Assembly (NCBI GenBank): GCA_021234155.1
Contig: JAJEKV010000072.1
Coordinates: 1,747,968-1,811,967 of the forward strand
Reading direction: 5' to 3'
DNA: 64,000 bases
Source: Isoetes taiwanensis
Lineage: Eukaryota; Streptophyta; Lycopodiopsida; Isoetales; Isoetaceae
Shown here: positions 1 through 11,040 of the stretch, piece by piece
How positions within the stretch are numbered: position 1 is the stretch's first letter
Layout: each line of letters begins with the position of its first letter
Made by a program: the position numbers and the translations under genes
Notes under the pieces: generated by a model
Databases searched by the model: none
Told to the model about the DNA's origin: nothing
The model's input: only the letters and a program-made list of their open reading frames with translations

Positions 1-66
1 CATGCAAAGAATATTACACTCGGTTAGTGATTCACAGTACGTCATGTAACACGTTACATTTCAGAT

Positions 67-186
67 GCAGGTCAAAGCTATCGTGTCCGCCTTATACATG
101 ATCATTTGTCGAAAAGGCTTATAAAGGATGCAAAAGAATTGGCCTTAAAATTGGCTGTCCACCTTAGATTTAACAACGATGCACTT
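67..186 (+). CDS. possible internal exon, product unknown
   Basis: An open stretch lies between a good acceptor (TTTCAG ending at 66) and a possible donor (GGTATAC near 186). It encodes about 40 residues rich in Lys and Leu, including AGQSYRVRLIHDHLSKRL and KDAKELALKLAVHL, which looks like an amphipathic helical repeat. I do not recognise the protein. The same stretch on the minus strand has stops, so the plus strand is preferred. It could equally be chance coding potential inside a long intron of the neighbouring minus-strand RPN2 gene. Confidence 0.22.
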
Positions 187-690
187 GGTATACAGGAATT
201 TTACTAGGACTTGCCAAGGCTGGCATTGCTTCCTAGCTACAGGAATACAGAATGAATAATCATCAGCATTATCCTAAATAGCTACCATACTTTACTCATC
301 ACCTATGCTTATATCCTGTCACTGTGGTATCTATGCTACCACAATGTAAATATTAAATCATGTGATAAAGCCCTCAGTATAGCTCACTAGTCCAGTTTTC
401 TAAACATCAAAAAGCCCTAGGCACTCCATTTATAACGACGAATTATGCTCAATGAGCAATACTATTATTTTTAAAATCGCACAAACTAACCCTGAATTCC
501 AATGTTTCATTTTAAACCCTTTAAATACGTTATGTAAAAGTGTTTGCACTATCCAAGTCTACTCTTCAGTCAGTTAAAGAAGCTATTGCGTAAGTTCGAT
601 GGATCCGTTCTAATTCTCGAAATTGCCCTCTACTGCTTTAACTCTTGCTAACAATACCAGCACTATGAGTAAGACAAGAATACTACCTAC
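187..690. other. no supported gene; presumed RPN2 intron 3
   Basis: AT-rich sequence left of RPN2 exon 3. Near 655-615 on the minus strand there is a weak echo of the next RPN2 segment (RVKAVEGN), but it is out of phase with exon 3 and stops at once. I see nothing else. Confidence 0.4.
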
Positions 691-1320
691 AAGCGTCTGT
701 ACATATTCTGATTCTTCAGTGACATCAAACAAGGGACCAGCACCCAAAGCATAGATTAAAGCATCGTTGAACTCTCCCAAATGATAAAAGACCTGCATAA
801 TCCATAATTGTAGCCAATTTCATATAAACAATCTGTTGAGATCTCCCTAGATAGTACCTTTGAAGCAACCAATGCAGCTAACTGTCGCTGGTCAAATGAT
901 TCATCTTCGTAAAGGCTTTCTCTGCAAAACGTCCCAACCATGTTACGTACATACAACCATCCTGATTTCCTTGATAGCAATACAAAAGCAATGTTTATGG
1001 CTCCAATTATGTTTCAAACCTCCTAAATTAGATCTACTAATAGTTCATGGCAATGTGGCATACAATAAAGCAGAATCTGAACAAAGGTACAGTAAGGAAA
1101 GAAAAGAAACGGACGAATGTAGGTTTTTTTCCATTGCGAGATCATTTCAGGTAAAGAGAACAAACAGAGAACGGACTTACATGGTAGAAATATTGGTGGA
1201 AATCTCGGGCCAAAAGTTACCAGCAAACAAGTTGAGATTGTTCAAGGCATGGAGCTTGAGCAAAGGGTGCTGCTCCTGCAACATGGCTAGCAAGCCACTA
1301 GCGGTACTTACGAGTGCCAT
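691..1320 (-). CDS. RPN2: 26S proteasome regulatory subunit RPN2 (PSMD1), exons 1-3, partial
   Basis: Three minus-strand exons join in phase: 1320-1181 (ATG at 1320, donor GTAAGT), 921-858 (acceptor TTTTGCAG, donor GTAC) and 792-691 (acceptor ATGCAG, donor GTAGGT). The product begins [17 protein letters not shown] and continues with [53 protein letters not shown] and [15 protein letters not shown]. This matches the N-terminus of RPN2, the large PC-repeat scaffold of the 19S base that holds RPN10, RPN13 and ubiquitin receptors. RPN2 is about 1000 residues and only 102 codons are present; the rest should lie beyond the left edge. No fourth exon is evident in the remaining 690 bp: the stretch after an AG near 650 runs into a stop in the required phase. 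It is therefore either a real gene with a long third intron or a captured 5' fragment. Confidence 0.8.
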
Positions 1321-1820
1321 ATCTGAGAGAGCAACACAGCAGGGGGCTAAGAAGAAATGGCTGGCGCAGGGAAGCGCCGCTGTGTTAGGAAGGTCCAAAC
1401 AGATCACCGGACCTTCGATTCGGTCGGCCTCCTCCTTCGTTCTCTTCACGTGTACGTTTGTGTTGCAAACCGGAGAACCCTTCTACCTTTCCCCCAGTGT
1501 ATTGCTACCGTATTCTAGGTCCGAGAAATGCATGTCAAAAATTCCAATGGTTGCTATGGTGTAATATATTTTCTAGATTGTACTATGAATATTCCTTGCT
1601 TCTATGAATGAATGAACTAGGCCTACATTGCACTGGCCGCAAAAAAGACCAATCCTTCGTTCTGCCAGCTGCTCGAATTGCGTAGATCCACATGGCCCCT
1701 TTTCTTGGTTGGAATGTCGACCAAAAATTTTTTATACCTTCCGTGTTTGTCTGCGGCGCTGCCTTTGGCATTTTTTCTTGCATCCATCGATCTTACCTAC
1801 ATTATATTACAAGAAATTTA

Positions 1821-1844
1821 TCGCGGCGGCCAAGGCCGCCGCGA
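1821..1844. repeat. perfect 11-bp GC-rich inverted repeat
   Basis: TCGCGGCGGCC and GGCCGCCGCGA are separated by AA, giving a perfect palindrome-like hairpin in otherwise AT-rich DNA about 500 bp upstream of the RPN2 start codon. It could be a protein-binding site, a cruciform or a degenerate Ala-codon run; the sequence alone does not decide. The rest of 1321-2200 shows no convincing gene. Confidence 0.8.
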
Positions 1845-2205
1845 ACATTTCTTTAGTTCAAACCTGTGCAGTTAGACCCACTGTTAAAGTCCAATGTTTG
1901 ACAATGCAATGCCTGCTTAGAAAAAAGGAGGCCAACTTCGCCAAGGAAAATATTCATTGTTTATACAAAGAAAGAAGCAAATAACAATATATCAAACTAG
2001 GGATCGAATAGGTGCCGAGTTTATGGTTTGGCCAGAGAGTTCCATTTGAGCCCTTAATCAAAGGGTTTAGTGCCTCATAAACAGGAGCTTGTTATAAGAA
2101 AAGGACGATTTTGGAGACAACACACTAGAGAAAACTTTTACTTTATCAGTGTTTATTAATGCCTGTTGAACAATAAAACAAATCAAAAGACACAAACATT
2201 TTCTA

Positions 2206-2307
2206 AGGATTAAGAACAATAAGAATGAATCTATGTACAATCACAAATGAATTTTGAGGATTACGAACAATAAAAATGAATCTTTGTACAACTGCAAATG
2301 AATCTCT
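2206..2307. repeat. 51-bp tandem duplication
   Basis: The block beginning AGGATTAAGAACAATAA at 2206 recurs at 2257 (AGGATTACGAACAATAA), with few mismatches across two 51-bp copies. It sits immediately downstream of the small minus-strand ORF that stops at 2314. Confidence 0.8.
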
Positions 2308-2313
2308 CCAAAA

Positions 2314-2643
2314 TTACTGTGTAAAAACTTGTATAATCCATACGTCTGTGCTCGAATACCCACTATAAACCACATGTGATATCTCCTCAATATTTGTTTC
2401 TTGATCTATGTAGATTTCGAAGCAATCTTTCAACAGATTTAATGCATCTTGAAGCTCTCCAATGTAGGGATTTTTTATGTTAACTGGCAGCTTTAATTTT
2501 GGATTCTGCAGAAGAGACCAACGTAGTGTTTTATCTTCGTTATCTCTGATAATATTTCTTTTTCTGATCAATGCCTTGAGACGATGAGATATGAATCTGC
2601 ATTTAAGGTTGCAGAACGCAGCAGAAGTATGAAATTTAAGCAT
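2314..2643 (-). CDS. hypothetical protein, 109 aa
   Basis: An open minus-strand frame starts at the ATG at 2643. The protein is lysine-rich and probably helical at its N-terminus (SHRLKALIRKRNII), followed by LLQNPKLKLPVNIKNPYIGE and an acidic C-terminal part with DCFEIYIDQETNIEEI. I see no signal peptide or membrane segment and cannot assign a family. It may be an exon of a larger gene or a chance ORF; composition resembles plant coding sequence only weakly. Confidence 0.25.
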   Translation of the reverse strand: MLKFHTSAAFCNLKCRFISHRLKALIRKRNIIRDNEDKTLRWSLLQNPKLKLPVNIKNPYIGELQDALNLLKDCFEIYIDQETNIEEISHVVYSGYSSTDVWIIQVFTQ

Positions 2644-2985
2644 CACAATGCAACTGCCAATAAAACCCTACAAAAGAGTAACAAAAGCAGACTCCACCAT
2701 GATTGTATATTTATGAATTGACTTTGGACTTTGGTCCATTTATAGGAAGTGGACATTTCTGCTAATGTTGTCATTGCACTTTCAATACAATTTCTACATG
2801 TTACGAACCACCAGCAAGATTTTCCAAACTGGCGTACCAACATAAGAGTTGGAAAAGCAATGACATTTTATTCACCATCTCATTGGCCTCTATTAAGAAA
2901 CACTGTTCTTGCACAAGTTAACTTGGCGGGATATTACGACGAGGATATAAATTATTGGCATGTTTTAATCAACGAATTATAAGAA

Positions 2986-3883
2986 TTATTGCGGGCCAAA
3001 AATGTAGCTCATCTGCTTGGCCATGTGGTTCACCAAATCAATGACCCGATCTTCGTAAGAAACATGGTAGTACATCGGATCAACTATCGATGTAAATGCT
3101 AGGCCACAAACAAAATTCTCATACCTATAGCCCCATTCATTGTCATACCGGAAATCAACTTAACAAATCTCTTACTAAGTGATATTCCCGCTTTTGTTAA
3201 ACAAAAGTTGCAACAAATATCTCGCCAAACTACGAGATAAACAAACCTGGCATCACCAACAAAATCGGTTGATACATCATCTTGATGTAACCCAAAATGC
3301 CCTTCAAGGATCCCTCGGAAGCACTCGATTAAAGAACCCAACAAACATAGAAAACTCGTATTAATGGGGATGTAGAAAGGCAATAATAAAGGATCCATTA
3401 ACAAACACACATACTTGATAGAGCCAATTTGATGTCATCACAAGATGCATCCTTTTCGATCGACTTACCATTTAGAGTAGGGAATGCCTTCCCTACAACA
3501 CGAGAAATTGAACCCGAATGAGATTCAAGTATCAAAAGATAGAACATTCATTCTTCCATTGAATAAGGCTTTTCCAAAATATTAGAACTCTCGAGACATA
3601 AATGTATTGAAATATAAATGTATTGAAATGAAGCCCAACTCAAGCGGTCTTACATTGTAGCCACAAAATAAATACTGTTTAGCCATTCTTCCTAGGTTCG
3701 ACAACACGGGATGTTAAGGTACATACCGTGATAGCATGCACCGTGGTCATTAGTCCAGCGGCCAAACTCATCATTGACAACCTACAACAATCCCATCCAA
3801 ATTCAATTATCACAAATTTTATATCGATAATACATCCCATATCTTAGCAAGCGAAGCAAGACAATTTGTCATGCAACTAGCAA
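2986..3883 (-). pseudogene. GAPDH: glyceraldehyde-3-phosphate dehydrogenase (GAPDH) pseudogene, C-terminal half, introns retained
   Basis: Reading the minus strand, successive blocks follow GAPDH order. Exon ~3883-3843 carries the active-site segment ASCMTNCLASLAK, with the catalytic Cys kept. Exon 3781-3727 reads VVNDEFG and, after a one-base shift, GLMTTVHAIT. Exon ~3526-3415 reads VGKAFPTLNGK and EKDASCDDIK. Exon ~3323-3247 reads SEGSLKGILGY, shifts frame, then DDVSTDFVGD. Exon ~3190-3125 reads KAGISLSKRFVKLIS, shifts, then YDNEWGY. The last exon 3050-2986 reads RVIDLVNHMAK to a stop. Several boundaries keep GT/AG sites (for example CACG|GTATGT and TTGTAG|G), so this is not a processed copy. 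Frameshifts, a missing block after NGK and a decayed donor after SLAK show it is dead. The N-terminal NAD-binding half is not found upstream. The kept residues resemble the cytosolic GAPC/GAPCp type; the exact paralogue is uncertain. Confidence 0.87.
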
Positions 3884-5400
3884 CTGAAAGCGAGGGGGAT
3901 TTGCAACAAAAGACAGCGACAAAAGGGCAAAACCATTCCTCGCCACGACATATGATATAGTGCTTCAATCCGGTAGATGGGTTTTGTTTTTTTGGAACAA
4001 TCTTTTTGCGGATTTGCGGCACCATAATACGGCACGGCATGATTTAACGCGCATCAAAGCCCGGAAAAAACACGATTTCAAGCTTTATCGTATTTCTTTG
4101 GAGTAACGAAAATTTGAAGCGGGCATACCTTATTACCCTATAAGTTACTTAAATTAGACCTTGCACGGAAATTTTGCTTGAATTTTTCAAGAATGCGTGC
4201 CGCTCTGGCTGCGGGTTACGTGTTGGCACCGATTTAAGAGCTCACGTGCAAGAGCTTCATATACTTGGCTTTTATTTCTCCATTTAAGAATCCACTCCGT
4301 CAAAGCTTAATCCCTTGCAAAGGATCCGGATCCGGCCGACCACAACAATCTAGAGGCGACGAGCATGAAATTTTGAATTCGCCAAAGCGTCAAGAATGGA
4401 TGTAGCGAGATAGTCCCAAGAAAAAACGTGGCAACAAAAGATTAAAATGGAATCCAGAAGAAATATCTTCATCGATCTTCATCGACAGTTGTCTGTCTGT
4501 CTACGGTTCTATTTTCATATTTTTTTTTAACCGAGCACCCTATTTTTTTCCCCACCCAGGAATCTGGGAATCGAATCTTGGTGTGTCTCGATTATATATG
4601 TGTAGATAGTTTTGCCATGATCTACCCTCCAATCCAATCGCTTGTTCTCCCTTATCGCTTGTTTTGGACCATTGATTTACATAATATTCTCACGCATATT
4701 CCTTCCTATGCATTCTACACCCTCCACCAAATTCGTGTTGGGGTCAAATCCCCTTTTCCACCTCAACATAAGATTGTTTAACCTTCGCAATAAGTCAATA
4801 TATAGGTCAACATACAATCGTCTTACAAAACAGTTCCTAAGGGGATTTGAACCCCCTGCAAGACTAGGCAGAACCACAACACTTCCAAACATGTGAACAA
4901 CCCATAAATGTTCAACTCAAACCTTCAACAAAAGTACTCCTGCAATCAAGCCTGCTGAACATCAAGCAACAATCCATACCTATACCTGCCAGAATCACCA
5001 AGCAAGCAGCTTATTTCAAATGTAACATCATAGCTACACTTGTTTGCCCATCTTCCTGAACTTTGGCATTCTGCACACTCACAACAGAAATTAACTTTTG
5101 TATGAATATAAATGTGTCTCCATCTTGGCTTGAAGGATAATTACAAGAAAATCTTATGAGGCATGATTACAAGATCCATGAACTTTATCAGGCAGTGGAT
5201 ATAACCAATCGGTAATTACGTAGCAGCCTCTATTATGCACACAAGGAGAGGCCAAAATTAGCAACACTTCTAGCAATATAGCTTTCCAAGCTGCATCAGG
5301 TACTATATGGCCACTGCACCTATCTGGACGCAAAACACAACCTAATCATAAAGCGCGTACTAGCAATCAAAACATCATGAAGACAAGCACTTAATGGAGC
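3884..5400. other. no gene recognised
   Basis: Mostly AT-rich. Two T-arm-like motifs face each other: GGGGTCAAATCCCC at 4740-4753 (plus) and GGGGGTTCAAATCCCC on the minus strand near 4840-4856. Neither sits in a foldable tRNA cloverleaf. Around 5415-5470 there is a short C/T-rich direct repeat (CAAATCCTATCCTCTCC, CAAATTCTATCCTCTCC). Confidence 0.4.
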
Positions 5401-6358
5401 CGTGTTTATGAAGCAGGCAGTGTCGCAAATCCTATCCTCTCCTCTCTGCAAATTCTATCCTCTCCTTCCGCAAATCCGGCGACCTCTCTGCTCCACCGTA
5501 TTGAGTGCATCAGCTTGCCTTCTCTTGTCCGCTAGATACCGCCAAACCCTAGAATCTAAGTATAGAAAGTGCACAAGATAACAAGATAAGGACAAAAACC
5601 TTTGATGCTATGAAACCCTATTTCCAACGTCATCATTCTACTCCAATGCCTATGAATACCTATACTAGACCTTATAAAATCATATGGTACACTTGTCCCT
5701 TTTCACAATTTCTGAGCTTTATCTATCTGGAAAAAAAATAGTTGGGTCAAATTCCCCATGGTTTGGCCAGTATAGTTGGTTAGGGTTGCTATTGTGGGCA
5801 ATATTTTGCTCAGAATCATATGATATGTGGAGACGTGTATTCGGGGGCGTACGCTATGGTTTACTATTTTAGATTTAGGGAAACTTTTTGGGGGGTGATT
5901 TTTTAGGATGTTATTTTGTATGGTCAATTTCTGAACTGGCAACAGGAGTGCTTATGGTGGAGAGGAACTAGGGAAGCCCTAGTGCAATTTCTTTGGGACA
6001 CTGTGTGTTGTTATTCTTAGGGCAAGAGGGAGCTACATCAGCCTTGAAAAACCTGGTAAGGCTTGTTCTTGAATCCTTAGGTTGTTTGCTTGGAACTGGT
6101 CGGAATTAGCTGCTTACTTGGAGCTGCTCGAATCTTGCATGGTTCTTGCCTCTTGGGAAGTGGCAGGAATTTTTTGTTATCTCTTTATATTTGAAGGTGG
6201 CCGAAAATTGTTGTATAATCTTAGGATTTTGGACCTGGCAGATTGTTCTTGGTGTTGGATACTTATAGTCATGCCAAGGCCTTTGCATGATACTCACATC
6301 TTTTTAATTTTTTACTTGTTTTTACGTTTCTTTGTGTTTGGAAAGATTTGTAATGCAG

Positions 6359-6446
6359 ATGATATACCATCTAGTGTTCCTGAAAGCATCATTAGTCCTA
6401 GCTCTCCTAATCAGGAAGTGCCGGATGCTCTGAGCAGTGTTGTCAG
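6359..6446 (+). CDS. possible internal exon, product unknown
   Basis: An 88-nt open block is bounded by an acceptor (TAATGCAG at 6351-6358) and a strong donor (AG|GTACGT at 6446/6447). It encodes DDIPSSVPESIISPSSPNQE and then VPDALSSVV, a Ser/Pro-rich acidic stretch typical of a disordered linker. No partner exon was identified in the flanking 1.5 kb, so its gene is unknown. Confidence 0.25.
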
Positions 6447-7135
6447 GTACGTTTAGTATGGTACGGGTTTTATATGTACTTAATATATTAATACCGTATC
6501 CATACATCTCATTTAAAAAGTACTTTAAATACATTTTTTGGAATTATAAAATATTTATTATACACGTGAAATACGTACTTTATGTACAGTATGTTAATTT
6601 CCTGTGATTTTTAGAACTATTATTTCTTGTATTGGAGTTGAAGTAGTTGCAATAACAACTAGTATGAAGAACTTCAAGTTTTCAACAATGAACCATAATA
6701 TATTACTCTAGAAAATTAAGTATTTCTCAAAGTTTTCAATCCAAAATATGTCTACTTAAAAGTTATATATTCTAATTTACAATCTACACCGACAGACAAA
6801 TAAATTTAAGTAATTATTGCTCATTTGTTGCATCCGAAGCTATTAACCGTTGCTGACCTCTGTATTTCTTTCCTGGCATGAATGCAAGCTACTGAAGTAT
6901 TAAGGAGAAGGTCTGCCTCTTTCAATGACAAAACAAGGAGAAAGGTGGGTCTGCATCTCCATCTCCATTCCGATTTGGTGGCTAGGATAAGAAGAAAGAA
7001 TAGGAAAACGCAGAGGTTTTGGGTTTTTATTTGCAAGAAGATTGTTTTTTTTTAAACTACAATTCCATAATTTCCCTAATGTCTAAAGTCTCCTAATGTG
7101 TTTTTTTTACTCCTATTTTATAATATAATAATGTA

Positions 7136-7164
7136 CTAGTAATGGGTGCCTGGCGTTGCCGGGC
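7136..7164 (-). mobile_element. Helitron 3' end (reversed)
   Basis: On the minus strand the sequence reads GCCCGGC-AAC-GCCAGGC (7164-7148, a 7-bp stem with one mismatch/wobble and a 3-nt loop), then 8 nt, then CTAG (7139-7136) followed by T. A short hairpin a few nucleotides before CTRR, with insertion next to T, is the Helitron 3' signature. The element body would extend to the right. Its 5' TC end was not located. Confidence 0.6.
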
Positions 7165-7341
7165 ATAAATACATTCTATAATCTTGCTAGTTTGGAAGGT
7201 GGCCAAGAGAGAAAGAAATGCAAGTAAGCTGATGATTCAAATTAGTTTGGAAATAGTAGTATTAAGATTTTAATGTTGAGAATTTTGAAAGCACGTGAAA
7301 TCAAAGATGTTGAGTAATATTGTGTTTAGCCAACATTATAT

Positions 7342-8720
7342 GTGCAACTTATGTATGCTGATGATGTTTCACTTCTGGCACATACCGCTGCTAGTATGCA
7401 ACAACATTTACATGCTCTGCACAGTTTTTGTGAGAACACAGGTCTGCGTGTTAATCTCCAAAAGATCAAGCTTTTGGTAGTTCAATCTTCTCGTCACAAT
7501 GTTCCCACTATGCACTATGATAGGCGCGAAGTTGAAGTTGTAGATAGCTACAAGTATCTTGGTGTAGAATTCTGTAAGAACACACTTTGGGAACAGTGTA
7601 TTACCAAGCGGGTGGCTGATGGATGGAGAGCACTCTATGCAATGCAAAACAATTGTTTTCGCGCAGAAATTCATGATTGGCCACGGAAAGCCCACTTGTT
7701 TAGGGCTTTGGTAGAGCCTTTTTTATCAGTATGGTTCAAGTGTGGGGCACGCCATTAGTGCTAGTGCTTGGGAGAGCTTGGAGCGGGTGCAAAAGTCTTT
7801 TCACGCATTACAACCCTGGAGTTAAAACAACGGTGCCCTATGCTATTCTTTTTACAAGAGACGGGTTTTGGTCTCTTCAACATTCTCGCCATGAAGCACC
7901 ATCTCCACTATATCCGCAAGGTGCACCACATGGATGATGTTAGGTATCCCGTTTTCTTACTTGCCATGGTGAATCTCCTCGGGGTTTGAAACGATGTTGG
8001 AAAGAGCATTGCACTACATGGTTTTACCCGTTAGGTCAGGCAACCAGAGCATCGCCCGATGCTTGCCGATTCGATCCCGAGCTTTTGCAACATTATTTCA
8101 ATGGTCGTTTTTTCTCAAAAGATATGGGACGCAGATTACTTTGGCCCAAGAAAAAACTGGTCATTATCATGCACACATAAATCCCACCTTGGCACCGTGG
8201 CCCCAAGCTTATTTGCTTGCTTCATTGTCGGGGAACAAGCTTGTAGCTATTGCATCAATTCGCGCACGGGTCCCACAGTTACTGGATTGAGATGGGTAGA
8301 TGGGAGCGCCGCAATTGCCGCGAAGCGAGACTATGTGTCTGTTACCCGGTTCTGTTATCGAAGATGAAAGCCATACTCTTCTGAGTTGCCCTGCTTTTGA
8401 GATAGTCCGGAATCATTTTTTGACCTTAGCATTCCATTCGACGCTTCCACAACTTCTCAGAGCACCATCTGTGCATGACTTGGCATTATACATACTTGAG
8501 GTTCTAGATAAACGTCTGCAATTACTGAGCCCTCAGTAGTCATTATCTCCGCTTGTCTAGTATCATCATTACTGCAAAGGTTTTTACTTTGAAAACCTTT
8601 CGAGGCAGGGGTTTTTTAATCCTAGTAGTAATGATTGTACTAGCCCATTGTATGGGTCCCATGACCTATTGGTCTCCGTGGACATTAAAAAATCTATTCT
8701 ATTCTATTCTATATAACATA
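7342..8720 (+). mobile_element. non-LTR retrotransposon, RT C-terminal half to 3' tail (decayed)
   Basis: The intact stretch 7342-7758 begins at the RT catalytic motif (YADDVSLLAH), followed by LHSFCENTGLRVNL and DSYKYLGVEF, the conserved RT palm/thumb region of plant non-LTR elements. Downstream the frame breaks repeatedly, but fragments continue in order: SASAWERLERVQKS, PMLFFLQETGFGLF, then at about 8300-8420 a Cys/His segment ending DESHTLLSCPAFE, like the C-terminal zinc motif of these elements. The 3' UTR ends at GTGGACATTAAA (8678-8689) and a (TATTC)n tail to about 8720. Everything 5' of the YADD motif is missing, as expected for a 5'-truncated LINE insertion. Confidence 0.85.
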
Positions 8721-8743
8721 GAAGACAAAATATATTACAGATG

Positions 8744-8797
8744 TTGGGTGTTGCTAGGCTTTTATAAACATTGGGTGTTGCTAGGCTTTTATGAACA
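8744..8797. repeat. 27-bp tandem duplication
   Basis: TTGGGTGTTGCTAGGCTTTT occurs at 8744 and 8771 in two nearly identical 27-bp units, just beyond the LINE tail. Confidence 0.85.
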
Positions 8798-10140
8798 TTT
8801 GTCATGTTGCTGCTTGCTTAAGGAAAAAAAATTTATGCTTACAATGCAAAGGCACTGAATGTTCAAAACACACATTGTCCCGCTCAAAAACATTCTTTAT
8901 TAAATAGAAGTAGAGCTGGCAGCGATTGCCAGCAACTGGGTATATCTTAATGTGTCTGCATATCCCATATGAAATAACTTGTTCAATGCGTGTGCATGTG
9001 GTAATTTTGGTTTTCTATATCTGTACCTGCGTACTCCTCCAGCTTGTCTATGGCCCTTCTTTAATTTGCTTTGAACATCGCTTGTTTGAACCTTTTGGTT
9101 CTTCCATGTACTTTTGGTTTTCTAGCTCCTCCACTGTCTGAATGTTAGCAAATTCCTGTTATATTCCTGTTATAGATGTCATGAAAAATCAGTGAAAACA
9201 CGAGGGCTTTTGCTCATAATATATAGAGTGATCCGTGAGAAAAAAAAAATTGATAGACATAGTTAGTTATGTTGCAAGCATCTATCTATCTATATCTATA
9301 TATAACTAGAAAAAGTGCCCAGCGTTGCTGGGCTTTTTATAAGACAACAAAAGTGGGACAATATTGCAAAAGAAACCGTAATATTGCTTCCAAAAAGTCT
9401 TCCTCGACATAATGTCTTATGTTAAATTGCATTTTGATGTTTTTGAGATAATCACATTGTTGAGAATTACATTGAGATAATTATATTGTTGAGATTATGT
9501 AGATTAATAAAATATTATCGAGATTGTGACATATTGAGATATTCTTTAGATTTAAATTTTGTGCACCCATACACATCCAAATGAAATAAGTCAGTCCTGG
9601 GGTAGTTGGCTCATGTTAAATTTTTAGAACATTGACAATAAGGTTGCTTTGTAGCCATTGCTGTTCTAAAAGTTCTGAATAACCTCTAACTATAGACTAC
9701 ATACACACTATAAAGTGAACTTCCATTGTTTAAAAAACATGCCACAACCTTTGGGCTTTTCGTCAAGAATAAGTTCATAAATTTAATAAATGAAGTGAGA
9801 ACATCTAGCTGGACAAATGCTGCTTTTTACATTTAATCAAATATCATAGTTGAAGTGGTAGTTGAAATGGAATCATTTCTTGCTTTATTATAATTGCTGC
9901 CACTATCTAGAAGTAGATAATCAAGTACACATAACTACTACTTGATGTAAGTACCTTCATAGTTCTTGATTGTACCAGATGAGTGAAATTTGTTTGAAAT
10001 TCAATAGGCATATAAGGTTGTTCTTAATTACCATTAATTCACTCAACATGGTCTCCTTAATTACACATCAAACGCTTGCTTTGAAAATTGAACAGCTTTG
10101 AGTCTAAACAGCTTATAGATTGTATATATTGAAATGTAGA

Positions 10141-10516
10141 GTTCACTTCATTAATATTGATGACATCTCATGGTCCCTTCCTCGGGCGTTTATATGTGAG
10201 CATAAACCAAATGGGTGCCGTAAGCTTAGCAATTATGCCATGAGAGGCACCTTTATTTATATTTTTCCATTTTTTATAAAGACAACATCCTCAAAAGTTC
10301 ATGAGACATGCATGCATAACTTGAATCCAAACAACTTTCAATTCTTCTGGATTTGTGAAGTTCACATCGTTAATTTTGGTGACGCCTCATGGTCCTTTTT
10401 TCGAACGTTTAGATGTCAGCATAAAATTTATGGGTGCCCTAAGCATAAGCTTTGATTTGAACTTAGTAATTATGCCATAAATGAGGGGCAACTTGATTTA
10501 TGTTTTCTATTGCCTC
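10141..10516. repeat. 219-bp diverged direct repeat
   Basis: The block starting GTTCACTTCATTAAT at 10141 recurs at 10360 (GTTCACATCGTTAAT), with matching TCTCATGGTCC/CCTCATGGTCC, GAGCATAAA/CAGCATAAA and GGGTGCC(G/C)TAAGC landmarks. The second copy is interrupted by the LINE tail that follows and resumes at about 10761 with CATAAAGACAATGTTCTCA. Confidence 0.7.
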
Positions 10517-10760
10517 CGTTTTGGTTTTGGTTTGGTTTCACCCTTTCGTTTTCTTGGCTATATTGTTATTTCATATGGGGCATAGCCCCCGAGTTCTGCT
10601 TGGGCTTATGCCCACTTGTTTTGTTCTTAGTATTTGAGACTTGTTAGGGGGAACAATCCCCGAGTTCTGTTAGGGCCCATGCCCTCTCTTTCTGTTATGG
10701 TCCCATAACCCGATTGGGTTCTCGTGGACGTTAAAAATTTTTATCTTATCTTATCTTATT
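10517..10760 (+). mobile_element. LINE 3'-end fragment with (ATCTT)n tail
   Basis: A 244-bp piece shares the 3' terminal motif of the element at 8720: TATGGTCCCATAACC, then GATTGGGTTCTC, GTGGACGTTAAA (10724-10735) and a tail of repeated ATCTT. It interrupts the second 219-bp repeat copy, so it is a later insertion. No coding part remains. Confidence 0.7.
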
Positions 10761-11040
10761 TATCATAAAGACAATGTTCTCATAAGTTTATAAGAAAGAC
10801 ACCGTCCTCTTAAGTTTATTAGACATGTATGCACAATTAAGTCCAAATGTGTATTGATATTAAAATTTAGGGCAGCCCTTTTTTGTTGCATGTTAAGAAC
10901 ATTGTGCGAGAAAAGGGTGCTTTCTACGCAAGCACGTTGGTCCAATAAATGTACTCTAAATGTTAGAGGTGCCCTAAGCATAAACTTGCACCTATAGTTC
11001 TTTATAGAACAAACTTTGGATGGAAAATATTCATCCTCCA

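Noticed and set aside
860-1564. Long plus-strand open frame of 234 codons
   Set aside because: It lies antisense to RPN2 exons 1 and 2, which match a known protein with correct splice sites.
4738-4862. tRNA or tRNA-derived SINE
   Set aside because: Only T-arm-like B-box motifs are present; no acceptor stem, D arm or anticodon arm can be folded around them.
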